Shown here: positions 17,970 to 27,151 of the stretch, one piece after another
Position numbering within the stretch: the first letter of the stretch is position 1
Layout of the letters: the number at the start of each line of letters is the position of its first letter
Assembly: GCA_965220775.1 (NCBI GenBank)
Contig: OZ244845.1
Coordinates: forward strand, 1,798,001-1,862,000
Direction of reading: 5' to 3'
Length of the DNA: 64,000 nt
Origin: G963664835 sp965220775
GTDB taxonomy: Bacteria; Chloroflexota; UBA6077; FW602-bin22; JBCLEL01
Made by a program: the position numbers and the translations under genes
The notes under the pieces: generated by a model
Told to the model about the DNA's origin: nothing
Databases searched by the model: none
The model's input: the letters and a program-made list of their open reading frames with translations, nothing else

Positions 17970-18611
17970 ATGGAACAATCTCGGGCGCGGCGCGAACTTG
18001 TGAAGAACCTTCGCCGGAGAGGGATCTGGGACGAGAATGTTCTGGAGGCGATTCGCACAGTTCCTCGTCATCTTTTCGTGCCCGCCGAATCAACCCATTT
18101 GGCGTGCTTAGATGAGGCATTGCCAATTGGCTTTAAACAGACTATCTCACAGCCCTACGTAGTTGCCATGATGACCCAAGCGTTGGCTTTGGCTCAGGGA
18201 GACAGAGTATTGGACGTAGGGACCGGCTCAGGCTACCAGGTAGCTATACTCGCCGGCCTGTGCGGGGAAGTGTTGACAATGGAGGTGGTTCCAGAGTTAT
18301 CGGGTGCAGCAAGGCTTCGGATTAGAGATCTTGGCATCGATAACGTCCGCTTCGTGATTGGGGATGGAAGTCAAGGGCTGTCCGACTACGCACGATTCGA
18401 CGGCATAGTTGTCGCGGCGGCGGCGCCCGAGGCGCCACTCCCGCTTCTGGACCAGCTTGCCGAAGGTGGTCGGATGGTTATCCCGATTGGCTCCCGCAAA
18501 GAACAGCGGCTGACTCTGATCAAGAGGGTCGACACCGACTTGATCAGAACCGACCTTGGATCTGTCCGCTTCGTGCCGCTGGTGGGCCCCTACGGTTTTG
18601 TTGACCTATAG
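17970..18611 (+). CDS. pcm: Protein-L-isoaspartate O-methyltransferase
   Basis: Methylates abnormal L-isoaspartyl residues so that aged proteins can be repaired. The 213 residues carry family marks in order: VPRHLFVP, ALPIGFKQTISQPYVVAMM (substrate-binding), SAM motif I VLDVGTGSGYQ at about 80-90, the acidic ribose-binding Glu in LTMEVVPEL, GDGSQGL, and FDGIVVAAAAPEAP followed by LAEGGRMVIPIG. Length is typical. ATG 17970 has GAGGGT six bases upstream. It converges with the sigma factor gene at 18625, with 13 bases between the stops and no visible terminator. Confidence 0.95.
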   Translation: MEQSRARRELVKNLRRRGIWDENVLEAIRTVPRHLFVPAESTHLACLDEALPIGFKQTISQPYVVAMMTQALALAQGDRVLDVGTGSGYQVAILAGLCGEVLTMEVVPELSGAARLRIRDLGIDNVRFVIGDGSQGLSDYARFDGIVVAAAAPEAPLPLLDQLAEGGRMVIPIGSRKEQRLTLIKRVDTDLIRTDLGSVRFVPLVGPYGFVDL

Positions 18612-18624
18612 CTAAGTTGAGGCG

Positions 18625-19767
18625 CTACTCGTCCAAGTAATCTCGAAGAAGCCGGCTGAATTGCGGTCGTCGAAGTTTGCGCAGGGCCTCGGCTTCAATC
18701 TGGCGGGCGCGTTCTCGCGTAACGCCAAGCTCTGAGCCCACCTCTTCTAAAGTGCGCCGCCGGCCATCCTCGAGACCGAATCTCAAACGCAGCGCCATTT
18801 GCTCCCGCAAGGTTAGATTCTTGAGCACGCTGTCGATATGCTCTTTCAACAGCTCTTGCGCCACGGTCTCGGATGGCTGTGGCGTGACCTGATCAGGTAT
18901 GAACTCTCCCAGGCTTGACTCCTCGTCGTCTCCAACCCTTGTTTGCAACGAGATCGGTACTTGCGAGGCTCGGAATACGTCACGCACTTTTCCGACTGTA
19001 AATCCGGTTGCCTCGGAGATCTCTTCCGGTGTGGCTTCCCGCCCCAGCTCCTGTTGGAGCCGGCGGGCAACTTGGATCAGCTTGTTGATAGTTTCAACCA
19101 TGTGGACTGGAATTCGGATGGTTCGCGCCTGATCGGCGATGGCGCGCGTGACGGCCTGGCGGATCCACCAAGTGGCGTAGGTCGAGAACTTGTAGCCACG
19201 GCGCCAATCGAACTTTTCGACCGCTCTATTCAACCCAATGTTGCCTTCTTGAACCAGGTCGAGCAAAGGCACGCCACGACCCAGGTATCGCTTGGCGACG
19301 CTCACCACCAGGCGCAGGTTGGATTCCATCAACCGCTTGCGGGATAACTCACCCTGTCTGACCTGGCTGGTCAGGGACTTGAGTTCGTCGGCAGGCACCG
19401 GGCCGGCCGCCAGGCTATCCAACGCTGCCATGCCGTGTTCGATTGCCTGGGCCAGGCGCACCTCATCCTTCGCCTTCAGCAGCGGTACGCGGCTAATCTC
19501 GCGCAGATAAAGAGCGGCCGGAGTGCCAACTCCCGAGTCTTTCCCCGGTTCGTGATATCCGGCGTCTCCGTCCTCTTGAGCGTCAGAGGTTCTCTCCGCA
19601 CTCGAGTCATAGCCATCGCTGCTTGGTTCTCGGACCGGCTGGACAGTTTCTGTTGCTTCGAGCGGGTTGCCGGACACGATCCAACCCTCTAGATCGGAGC
19701 TGCGGTTCGACCGGGTCTCTGCCGGGAATGCAACAACGCCATCAGCTTCGACGAAGTTCTTGATCAT
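18625..19767 (-). CDS. rpoD: RNA polymerase sigma factor, RpoD/SigA family
   Basis: Directs RNA polymerase to promoters. The 380-residue protein has a variable acidic N-terminus (1-80), region 1.2 (ALYLREISRVPLL), region 2 (NLRLVVSVAKRYL, DLVQEGNIGL, YKFSTYATWWIRQA, the -10 reading segment), region 3 (IRIPVHMVETIN), and region 4 with the helix-turn-helix TLEEVGSELGVTRERARQIE for -35 contact. The presence of region 1.2 places it in group 1 or 2. At 380 residues it could be the housekeeping factor, as in many Chloroflexota, or a close group 2 paralogue. GGGAGGTG precedes the ATG by a few bases, a strong ribosome site. Confidence 0.92.
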   Translation of the reverse strand: MIKNFVEADGVVAFPAETRSNRSSDLEGWIVSGNPLEATETVQPVREPSSDGYDSSAERTSDAQEDGDAGYHEPGKDSGVGTPAALYLREISRVPLLKAKDEVRLAQAIEHGMAALDSLAAGPVPADELKSLTSQVRQGELSRKRLMESNLRLVVSVAKRYLGRGVPLLDLVQEGNIGLNRAVEKFDWRRGYKFSTYATWWIRQAVTRAIADQARTIRIPVHMVETINKLIQVARRLQQELGREATPEEISEATGFTVGKVRDVFRASQVPISLQTRVGDDEESSLGEFIPDQVTPQPSETVAQELLKEHIDSVLKNLTLREQMALRLRFGLEDGRRRTLEEVGSELGVTRERARQIEAEALRKLRRPQFSRLLRDYLDE

Positions 19768-20270
19768 TTTTCACCTCCCGGATTTCTTGTTCCAATTAAC
19801 AGGTTCATTCAGTTAAACACTTGAGAGAGTCATCTTGTTCCCGCGCCGATGCACATTGCGATGGCGCGCAAAGCATGTCCGACTGACTCATTGCTCAATT
19901 ATCGTTTCGCCCGCGTTCTCCATTCAATGCAGAGTTAGTTAGATGTCTGTAAATAAAGTGTTAAAGCCTGCGACGGTTCCTTCCGGTGAGACTTGCATTG
20001 GACAGTCCGGACTGCGTTAAGAGATCCGGCTTCCTTCCCAGTTTCGGGGGGATGACGGGGAATGACGAAGCAGTATCGCTTGCATTTTCTGTCCATTCGA
20101 CACGGCGTCTCACCGCTAAATGGGATTCTTGTGGTATGTTGCTATATTGGCTCTCTAATCTTGGGGCGCTGAGAATGTCGACTCAACCCAAGCTATTCCG
20201 TAGTCAGATTGAGTTTGGTTGCAGCGGGATGCGCAGGTCGTGATCGACTAGACCGGGTTGGGAAGGCTGA
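19768..20270. other. Intergenic gap upstream of the sigma factor
   Basis: These 503 bases separate the sigma factor start from the end of the FIST gene, so they hold the sigma factor promoter. I see no gene. A stretch near 20050-20070 (GGGGGATGACGGGGAATGAC) resembles the tail of the dispersed GGAATGACG-type repeat found at 31576-31605, suggesting a decayed copy. No confident promoter boxes were found. Confidence 0.4.
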
Positions 20271-21470
20271 TCATTTCTCCGCTTCTGGAGAGTCCGGCAC
20301 GATGAGTGCGATGCAGGCGGTGTAACCGTGGACGTAATTGTGGAAACCTACCGGCCCGATTTCTCCATTGCAGAAGAAGCCTGCCAATTGGTCGATGCCA
20401 AGTTGCTCAGAGATCATCCGCGCATCATGGTCGGGATACCCGAACAAACCCACGCCGCGTCCATTGCAGGAACACAGAAGGGCACAAATCGGCTTTCGAT
20501 CACCGAGCTCAAGTTTGGTCTCACGCAAGAGCGCCCGGAGGTCCTCGTCAGCCGCCCGGTCGTCGCGTAGATGGAGCTGAAACGTCTGGCCGATTCGCGG
20601 CTCGGCAGCGATTGCGAGAGCGCCGGAATTGGGATCTATGCCCACTATGTTCCGAATCAAGAAGCTGCCCCGAGTGAAGTCGTCGCGATATTCGTCCATT
20701 GCCAGACCAACGAGGAGATTGTTCCGGGCGCGTCTCTGATCATCCGGCGTCAGCTTGCTCAGCGTTTGGGCCACTACCTCCAAGGCCGGCTTGTGCCCGA
20801 TTGCTTGAACGAGGTTGCCGTCTGCCGCAGTTATGGTCCAGGTTTCGCCGATTGGGTCGGCGCCCTGCGACACCACGGTCTGAATCGTATAATCTCCGCC
20901 CAGCGCAACTGCCACCGCACCCTCGCTGTACACTCGGTCGCCTTGGAACAAATGGGTCTGTTGAGAACGGAAGTCACCGGAGGCCAATCCGCCTACCAGC
21001 GGCTTTCCTGGATAGGCTTGGGATAGGGCCACTATCAATCGCTCGGCGTCCAACGTGAAGGGATCCGCGAATAAGAGCCAAGCATTGACGTCATCTGGCC
21101 GCACTCCAGTCAGATCATGCCAATCGTCTGGTTTAGCGCACCGCTCGAGATCAGACTGGGTGAATCGGATGGGCCGCATGTCCATGCCAGGCAGGGACGA
21201 CGTGAGAACCGAGACGGCCGGCTCTCTTTCGATCTCCTGGGCGTTGCCTATTATTCCCTGGCCGCTGCAGCCGATCAGAACCCTCGCCTTGGTTGCAGCT
21301 TGGGCTCGTTGCACCATCGCCGGAAAGTTGGAGGCGTACGCGTGGCTGGCAAAGAGGAATACCAAGTCGGCGTGCCCTGCGTTCGAGGCAACTATTGCCG
21401 TGCCATCGATCGCCTCTTCTAGGGCGCGCTCCCAGTCATCTTGCCGAGAGATAGCCGCTTGTGCCAGCAT
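20271..21470 (-). CDS. FIST domain sensory protein
   Basis: A 399-residue protein with FIST N (about 30-225) and FIST C (about 230-380) domains. Marks are ADLVFLFAS, ARVLIGCSGQGIIGN, KPLVGGLASGDF, GAVAVALGG, and the C-terminal ALLCSCNGRGVGLFG and IGPVGFHNYVHGYTACIALI. FIST domains are thought to bind small ligands such as amino acids and are often fused to signalling domains; here none is fused. It has no signal peptide or membrane helix and is probably cytoplasmic. It lies 130 bases from the end of the dehydrogenase upstream (21601-22614), on the same strand. Its ligand and partner are unknown. Confidence 0.88.
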   Translation of the reverse strand: MLAQAAISRQDDWERALEEAIDGTAIVASNAGHADLVFLFASHAYASNFPAMVQRAQAATKARVLIGCSGQGIIGNAQEIEREPAVSVLTSSLPGMDMRPIRFTQSDLERCAKPDDWHDLTGVRPDDVNAWLLFADPFTLDAERLIVALSQAYPGKPLVGGLASGDFRSQQTHLFQGDRVYSEGAVAVALGGDYTIQTVVSQGADPIGETWTITAADGNLVQAIGHKPALEVVAQTLSKLTPDDQRRARNNLLVGLAMDEYRDDFTRGSFLIRNIVGIDPNSGALAIAAEPRIGQTFQLHLRDDRAADEDLRALLRETKLELGDRKPICALLCSCNGRGVGLFGYPDHDARMISEQLGIDQLAGFFCNGEIGPVGFHNYVHGYTACIALIVPDSPEAEK

Positions 21471-21600
21471 AGACGTCCCTGTGAGTTAGGTTGGATTACA
21501 AGTGAAAATTCTATTGTCTCCGGGCTCGATTGGGCAAGCTGCTTTTTTTGTTTCGGCCGGCCCCAGGGGCTCGCAACGTGCACTGGAGCCGAGGTTTGAT

Positions 21601-22614
21601 TCATCTCCCGGCAACGCCGGCGCCGACTACGACCTTGATGGCGTCGCTGCTCTTGGCCTTGTCAAACGCTGCCTCAATTTCGTTCAACCCGTAGAAATGA
21701 GAGAGAATCGGCCGGAGGTTCAGCTCTACGAGCCAGTTGGCCGTCCGGTCGAACGCTCCCCATGCTCCCCAGGTAGAGATGATTGATAGCTCGCGCCTGT
21801 GAAACCGGTATAGTTCCAGGTTCAGTCGAGCGGACGCGGCGTGTACGCCCACCATCACCACTTTTCCACGGTGACGCACTGCCTCGAGTCCCTCGCCGAG
21901 GGCGGCCGGAACAGCGGCGGCCTCGAAGCATACGTCGACACCCCGCCCGCTACTGAGGTCTCGCGCTACTTCCAACACCGATTCTTTGGTTGGATCGATG
22001 GCGACGTCGGCACCCAGCTGCTTGGCCAGATTGCGCCTGGCGTGGTTTGGTTCGGATACCAGTACTAGCGAGGCTCCGCTGCGTTTGGCAAGCTGCGCAA
22101 GCATCAGTCCGATGGGTCCTGCTCCTATTACCAGAGCCTTGTCGCCCGATTGAATCCCGGAAACGTCCATCGCACGTACACAGCAGCCGAGTGGCTCCAG
22201 CAAAGTGGCAACGGACAGGTCCGCACTTGCCGGCAAAGGAACGGCAGCTTGAACTGGCACAGCGGCGTATTCGGTGAATCCGCCCTGGCGCGCGGGCCGG
22301 TGGCACTCAATCACTGAGCATCCCGCTAGGCAGTTCGCGCAGGTACCGCAGCTAACGCTTGGCATCACGGTGACCAAGTCACCGACCGATACTGCGTCAA
22401 CATCCGCACCTGTCGCGACAACTTTGCCGGAGTACTCGTGTCCGATGACCCTGGGTGGTTGAAAGAGATCATATAGTCCTTCGAGCACATGGAGATCGGT
22501 GCCGCAGATACCGCACCCATGAACCTTGACTAACACTTCATCCGGCCCGGGTTCGGGCACCGCTGAGTCTTGGATTTCAAAGTCGTAGTTGCCAAGCCAA
22601 AGAGCGCTCCGCAT
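21601..22614 (-). CDS. Zinc-dependent alcohol/polyol dehydrogenase (MDR, threonine/sorbitol dehydrogenase-like)
   Basis: Oxidises a secondary alcohol or polyol with NAD(P). The 337 residues are a medium-chain dehydrogenase. GCGICGTDLHVLEG gives the first catalytic zinc ligand (Cys) and GHEYSGKV the His-Glu pair. The structural zinc loop is present as CGTCANCLAGCSVIEC, and VIGAGPIGLMLAQLAK is the nucleotide-binding Rossmann turn. ASLVLVSEP ends the second strand in Glu, favouring NAD. The closest described enzymes by pattern are sorbitol, threonine and galactitol dehydrogenases. Divergent from the amidohydrolase at 22945, so it may serve the same sugar-acid pathway. Confidence 0.87.
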   Translation of the reverse strand: MRSALWLGNYDFEIQDSAVPEPGPDEVLVKVHGCGICGTDLHVLEGLYDLFQPPRVIGHEYSGKVVATGADVDAVSVGDLVTVMPSVSCGTCANCLAGCSVIECHRPARQGGFTEYAAVPVQAAVPLPASADLSVATLLEPLGCCVRAMDVSGIQSGDKALVIGAGPIGLMLAQLAKRSGASLVLVSEPNHARRNLAKQLGADVAIDPTKESVLEVARDLSSGRGVDVCFEAAAVPAALGEGLEAVRHRGKVVMVGVHAASARLNLELYRFHRRELSIISTWGAWGAFDRTANWLVELNLRPILSHFYGLNEIEAAFDKAKSSDAIKVVVGAGVAGR

Positions 22615-22944
22615 CCTAGCTCCTCCTCGTCAAGACCATCTTGCGTCACCGTACAGCTTGCGGTTGGGCCAGAGACCACCTGCAGAGGTGGTATGGGACC
22701 GCCGCCGGCTGTCCGGTGCTAGTTAAGGTCCCAGTGCACTTCGGATAAGGACGATGGAAACGCAACCGTGACTCCAACCATCCATCCTGTGTCGGACCAA
22801 GTCTGATTATAGATTGCACCGAGGAAATTGGCATTCGTCGGCGTTTGAGAAATCGACATAATTTGACCGGTCTAGTTGCCTCGATTATGGTGTTGGTAGT
22901 CGAAATTAGGCGCGTATCGATAACCTATCCTGGGGGTAGATGCC
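22615..22944. promoter_or_regulatory. Divergent gap between dehydrogenase and amidohydrolase genes, with a stem-loop
   Basis: The 330 bases between two divergent catabolic genes hold both promoters. A perfect 7-bp inverted repeat, TGGGACC at 22694-22700 and GGTCCCA at 22727-22733, encloses a smaller CCGG-CTGT-CCGG hairpin. It lies about 80 bases upstream of the dehydrogenase and could be a 5'-UTR structure or an operator. No gene is seen. GGGGGTAGA before the GTG at 22945 is the ribosome site of the amidohydrolase. Confidence 0.4.
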
Positions 22945-24219
22945 GTGAGCAGTTATCTGGAGATTTCCGAGGCTCTGTATGACCAGATTGAACCTATGCG
23001 GACCATCGATACGCACGAGCATCTCTTCGAGGAGCCGACTCGGCTGGCCGACCAACTCGACTTCTCCTCGCTATTTGACGCCTACGCTAACGCCGACCTG
23101 GTGTCGGCCGGCATGTCCTCCTCCGACCACGACAGGTTTATGTCTCCGGCGACCGATCTCGATGAGAAATGGCGGATGGCGGCGCCGTACTGGGAGGCGG
23201 CGCGGCATACTGGCTACTCGACGGCGATCCGTCTCACGATCCGGGATCTCTATGGCGCCGATGACCTGAACTCGTCCACCTATGGCCCGATCACGGAGAA
23301 GATGCGGGCGGCGAACAAGCCGGGCGTGAATCGGAGCGTGCTGCACGACAAGGCGGGAATCGACTGGTGCATCGTCCACAACCTCGACGGAGAACAGCAT
23401 CCCTTCAGAGCGGAGACCGATCGCAGCCTTTTCAAGCAGGTGATCGTCGTAGCAAAGTTCTTTGGCCAGGAGACGATGGTGCAGGAGTTGGCCGACCCGA
23501 CTGGAGTAGCCCCGGACTCCTGGTCGGCCTATAAGAGAGTAATTGATTGGTATTTCGAGCAGTACGGCGAGGATGCTGTCGCGATCAAGAACAATTGCCC
23601 GTATTGGCGCAACTTGAGGTTCGATTCGGTCAGCGACGAAGACGCGGCCGCGATATTCGAGCGCCAGTACGTCAGAGGGGAGAGCGTGACGGCCGCGGAG
23701 ACGAAGGCCCTTCAAGACGCGACCTTCCGTTACTGTATCGGTCGGGCCATCGAGTACGATCTACCTGTTCAGATCCACACTGGCTACCTAGCCGGCAACT
23801 GGGGAATGGACGTCAATCGTATCCGAGCAACGGACCTGACGAATCTGTTCGGCGAGTACCATGAAGCCCGTTTCGATCTGTTCCACATCAGCTATCCGTA
23901 TCATCTTGAGCTGGGCACCCTGGCGAAGAACTATCCGAACGTTTGGCTCAACTTTTGCTGGGCCTGGATCATCGATCCATACGCCAGCCGGCAGGCTCTT
24001 CTCAGCTACCTGACTTCAGTGCCAATCAACAAGATATTTGCTTTCGGCGGCGACGTGCGGATCGCCGATCCGGCCTACGGCCACCTGCTCTTGGCCAAGC
24101 GACAGATAGCGCTCGCCCTAGGGCAGCTTGTGGCTGAGACTTATTTCAGCGAGTCCGAGGCGTTGACTGTCGCGAGGCGAATCCTGCGCGACAACGCGGT
24201 AGATTTCTTCGATCTCTGA
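22945..24219 (+). CDS. Metal-dependent amidohydrolase-superfamily protein (Amidohydro_2 type)
   Basis: A 424-residue TIM-barrel hydrolase or lyase. The N-terminal TIDTHEHLFEE gives the HxH metal-binding pair, and DLPVQIHTGYLAGNW holds the barrel His used as a metal ligand in this superfamily. Further down, FHISYPY and FAFGGDVRIADPAYG supply a strand-7 His and a strand-8 Asp. The arrangement fits PF04909, which contains decarboxylases, lactonases and hydrolases. A relation to uronate isomerase-type proteins is possible. Start: GTG with GGGGGTAGA upstream. It is followed after 41 bases by a bicupin, so the two probably act on the same small acid or sugar. Confidence 0.78.
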   Translation: MSSYLEISEALYDQIEPMRTIDTHEHLFEEPTRLADQLDFSSLFDAYANADLVSAGMSSSDHDRFMSPATDLDEKWRMAAPYWEAARHTGYSTAIRLTIRDLYGADDLNSSTYGPITEKMRAANKPGVNRSVLHDKAGIDWCIVHNLDGEQHPFRAETDRSLFKQVIVVAKFFGQETMVQELADPTGVAPDSWSAYKRVIDWYFEQYGEDAVAIKNNCPYWRNLRFDSVSDEDAAAIFERQYVRGESVTAAETKALQDATFRYCIGRAIEYDLPVQIHTGYLAGNWGMDVNRIRATDLTNLFGEYHEARFDLFHISYPYHLELGTLAKNYPNVWLNFCWAWIIDPYASRQALLSYLTSVPINKIFAFGGDVRIADPAYGHLLLAKRQIALALGQLVAETYFSESEALTVARRILRDNAVDFFDL

Positions 24220-24260
24220 CCCACGCCGATTGAGCGGCTTTCAACGGCAGGAGCAAGAAT

Positions 24261-24938
24261 ATGATCGTCAAAGCAGAGAAATACGTGGTCATTTCACATA
24301 ACTCGAATGATCCGTTTAAATCCTATTGGGGGAAAGGTCCATATCCGGATTGGACTTTCATGCTGACTTTTGGCCATTTCACCGATCAACCGGCCGGATT
24401 CGGCGTAGAGCCCCACTATCACGACTGCGACGAGTTCTGGCTATTTGCCACGGGACATGGAGAAGCCTGGCTCGACGGTCAATCCCATAGGCTCACTGCC
24501 AACACGGCGGTCTATACACCTATGGGCACGGTCCACCGGTTCCAGATGTTTGCGCCTTTTGAGACGGTGGCCGTTGTGAGCGGCTTGGAACGTCAAAGAA
24601 GAGGCGCGCATATCCTGGTCGAGGAGGATGGCCCGCCGGTGCCTACCGTGCCTGGCTTCGTCGCGCCCGGCGCCGACAATATTGGGCCGTTCCCTGACAG
24701 AGGATCGCGCTGCCCGTTGAGCGAGTTGCGCGTGGTTACCCTACCTGCCGGCGCGGCAATCGATGATGAGTTGCTTGAGGTTAACGAGTATTGGATGGCT
24801 ATGTCCGGGTCCACAGTCATGGAGATCGATGGCAGGGAGTTCGAGCTATCGTCCGGCGATGTAGCAATGCTGCGCTCCGGCGCAACTCGCCGGCTGCGAG
24901 CGGTGGACTCGGTACGGTTGGCCTTAGCCCGCGAATAG
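24261..24938 (+). CDS. Bicupin protein
   Basis: A 225-residue protein with two cupin barrels. The first has VEPHYHDCDEFWLFATGHGE, containing the classical HxHx(4)E metal ligands, followed by PMGTVHRF with the second-motif His. The second barrel (about 145-225) keeps the shape (ELLEVNEYWMAMSG, LSSGDVAMLRSGATRRLR) but lacks the His ligands, so only the first is likely metal-bound. Cupins of this type include sugar isomerases, dioxygenases and regulators. AGGAG precedes the ATG. It is in one transcript with the amidohydrolase; the substrate is not known. Confidence 0.78.
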   Translation: MIVKAEKYVVISHNSNDPFKSYWGKGPYPDWTFMLTFGHFTDQPAGFGVEPHYHDCDEFWLFATGHGEAWLDGQSHRLTANTAVYTPMGTVHRFQMFAPFETVAVVSGLERQRRGAHILVEEDGPPVPTVPGFVAPGADNIGPFPDRGSRCPLSELRVVTLPAGAAIDDELLEVNEYWMAMSGSTVMEIDGREFELSSGDVAMLRSGATRRLRAVDSVRLALARE

Positions 24939-24968
24939 TCCTGACTGAAACTTCAAGAATGGTTGCCG

Positions 24969-25418
24969 TCACTCCACCTTGGACCCTGCTTGCCTTTCGG
25001 GCTCAGCCCGACCCATGGCAAGGGCAATTAACAGCAACATTACGCCCAGGCAGAAACCGAGGAAGCCAAAGAAAACAGTTGCCAAGCCACCGCCGAGGGC
25101 AGTACCCATAGCCCCGGCGCCACTCTCGGCCCCTGTCACGGCTCTGGCGCTAAAGGCAATAATCGCAGACAGTGGAAAGGAAAACGACAGGGCCACCGAT
25201 ATCAGCAGTAGCGCTCTAGATGCCTCGTAGACGGACTTTGACAGAACCGCATTCAAGAGGCCGATTGCCCCTAGGACGAAGAACACGGCTAAGACTCCGT
25301 CGCCGAAAGCCTCCTCTGATAGCATATTGCCAAACGCGAAGATGAACGCGATAACGCCAAGAACAGCCACCGCCAGGCCACCGATTAAGCCGGCCGGCAT
25401 CCTTCTCACACGTGCCAT
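24969..25418 (-). CDS. Small integral membrane protein of unknown function
   Basis: About 149 residues with four membrane helices: roughly 10-30, 40-60, 67-90 and 100-130. I do not recognise a family. The chosen start (ATG 25418) places a short basic segment, MARVRRMPAG, before the first helix, in line with an inside N-terminus. A TTG at 25493 or ATG at 25445 would add residues without a ribosome site. It lies convergent with the bicupin (30 bases between ends) and 20 bases from the end of the formaldehyde dehydrogenase gene upstream on the same strand, possibly in one transcript. Confidence 0.6.
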   Translation of the reverse strand: MARVRRMPAGLIGGLAVAVLGVIAFIFAFGNMLSEEAFGDGVLAVFFVLGAIGLLNAVLSKSVYEASRALLLISVALSFSFPLSAIIAFSARAVTGAESGAGAMGTALGGGLATVFFGFLGFCLGVMLLLIALAMGRAEPERQAGSKVE

Positions 25419-25513
25419 TCTCAATCTTCTACTGGTGCCCGCCATCAACGCAAATGGACCACACTTGCCGAATGGCCGATTGAGCCGGCTCAACCCGCCG
25501 CGATTTGCCTAAG

Positions 25514-26647
25514 TTACGGCTTCAGTATCACCTTTGTGTAGCCATCGATCCGCTTGTCGAACTTGTCATAAGCGTCCGCCGCGTCGTCAAGCGAGACTTC
25601 GTGCGACACGACAAAGCTCGGCTTGGCCTTGCCGGCAGCGATCATATCGCGCAAGTAGGCATTATGCCGCTTGACGTTGCACTGACCGGTCTTCAGAACA
25701 AGACCCTTTTCGAACATCTTGCCGAACGGTATCAGCAGCAGGCCCTCTTTGGCGTTCTCGTCGACGCCGCCTGGGTCGGATGGGACATAGAGGCCGGGGA
25801 TGCCGAGTATGCCGGTTGGATTCACCACGCGGCTCAGGGCGCTCAGCACAGCCGCCGGAATCTCACGCGCGGCGTTGGTGTCGTGGGCCTGGTACCCTAC
25901 GGCGTCAATTCCCTTGTCCACTCCATCGCCGTGACGCATATCCACGATTTGGTCGACTGGATCCGCCTCGTCGAAGTTGATCGGAATAGCGCCGATACTC
26001 CGGGCGGCATCGAGCCGTTCGGGAACGCGATCGACCGAGTAGACTTCGGCAGCGCCTCGAATAATGCAGCTATAGGCCGCCATCAGACCTACCGGCCCGG
26101 CGCCGAATACGGCAACTGACTCGCCCGGCTGAACCTCGGCCAGATTCGCGCCGTGGTATCCGGTGGGGAATATGTCGGCCAATAGGGCGTAGTCAGCTTC
26201 GTTCTCGTCGCCTTCCGGCAGGACAAGGCAGTTAAAATCGGCGTGCGGCACTCGCAGATACTCCGCCTGACCGCCCGGATAGGGCCCCATCGCCACGTAG
26301 CCATAGGCGCCGCCGGCAAACCCTGGGTTGACCGTCAGACAGAACCCGGTAAATCCGCGCTGACAGTTTCGACAGAACCCGCAGGCCACGTTGAAGGGCA
26401 GGACCACGCGGTCGCCCTGATTGATCGTCTTTACGGCATTACCTACCTCGACGACTATACCCATATTCTCGTGCCCGAAAACTATGCCGGGCTCTGCAGC
26501 GGTCCGTCCCTCATACATGTGCAGGTCAGAACCGCATATGCAACTCGACGTGATCTTGACGATGACGTCGTTAGGGTGGAGAAGCTTGGGATCGTCTACG
26601 TTTTCGACTGTGACTTCGAACGGCCCCTGGTACACTACCGCCTTCAT
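25514..26647 (-). CDS. fdhA: Glutathione-independent formaldehyde dehydrogenase-like zinc dehydrogenase
   Basis: Oxidises formaldehyde to formate with NAD in the described family members (Pseudomonas putida FdhA type). The 377 residues show catalytic zinc ligands in SSCICGSDLHMYEG and FGHENMG, the structural zinc loop CGFCRNCQRGFTGFC, and nucleotide-binding FGAGPVGLMAAYSCI. Family-specific marks are ALLADIFPTGYHGA and GVDKGIDAVGYQAHD, followed by the long insertion with NPTGILGIPGLYVPSDPGG. Length agrees. Its upstream gap leads to the tungstate transporter genes; formate dehydrogenases that use the product often contain tungsten, a possible metabolic link (inference). Related dismutases cannot be excluded. 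Confidence 0.9.
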   Translation of the reverse strand: MKAVVYQGPFEVTVENVDDPKLLHPNDVIVKITSSCICGSDLHMYEGRTAAEPGIVFGHENMGIVVEVGNAVKTINQGDRVVLPFNVACGFCRNCQRGFTGFCLTVNPGFAGGAYGYVAMGPYPGGQAEYLRVPHADFNCLVLPEGDENEADYALLADIFPTGYHGANLAEVQPGESVAVFGAGPVGLMAAYSCIIRGAAEVYSVDRVPERLDAARSIGAIPINFDEADPVDQIVDMRHGDGVDKGIDAVGYQAHDTNAAREIPAAVLSALSRVVNPTGILGIPGLYVPSDPGGVDENAKEGLLLIPFGKMFEKGLVLKTGQCNVKRHNAYLRDMIAAGKAKPSFVVSHEVSLDDAADAYDKFDKRIDGYTKVILKP

Positions 26648-26806
26648 TGATCGTACCCCCGTGAGTTATTCGGACTGTGCTGCTGTCGTGGACGCTCCAG
26701 CCGTGAACCGAGCACTAAGGCCCGACCAAACCGTGCGTCCTTCGAGACCTCGGTGACACCCATTGTTTGCCATAGCCGTGATTGTGTCAATATCCGGCCG
26801 GCGTAT

Positions 26807-27097
26807 GTAACAGTTCAGATTTGGGTGTATGTCTCTCCTCCATACCCGTGAACTGGAAAGGCCGAGTCGCCATTCGGGACCTCAGTCGGAGGTCAAGCGG
26901 TGATTTCCAAACTATCGATGCCAAATCCACGAGCTGGTCGATCTCATCCCCCATACCCGCCGGCAAGGACTTCGCCCTTGCAACCCTTTCCCGGCTTTAC
27001 CCGATCAGACGTCCTCGCCTGTGGTAGACCCTCATTGGTGCGATCCGCCTAGGCGGACGCCCATACGGAGCAGGTACCCCTAAATCTGAACACTTAC
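26807..27097. mobile_element. Non-coding element bounded by 21-bp imperfect inverted repeats (IS remnant or MITE-like)
   Basis: The ends 26807-26827 and 27077-27097 are inverted repeats matching at 17 of 21 positions around the shared core GTTCAGATTT. The 290-base interior has no credible gene and carries a perfect 14-bp palindrome TCCGCCTAGGCGGA near 27045-27058. A third copy of the same end lies alone at 31446-31466. This is what a deleted insertion sequence or a MITE looks like. No clear target-site duplication was found, and no transposase is present in the window, so the family is unassigned. Confidence 0.55.
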
Positions 27098-27151
27098 CCG
27101 GCGCATAGTGTTGAAAGAGGTGAACTGACGACGGGCGCAGTCGAGGTGTTT

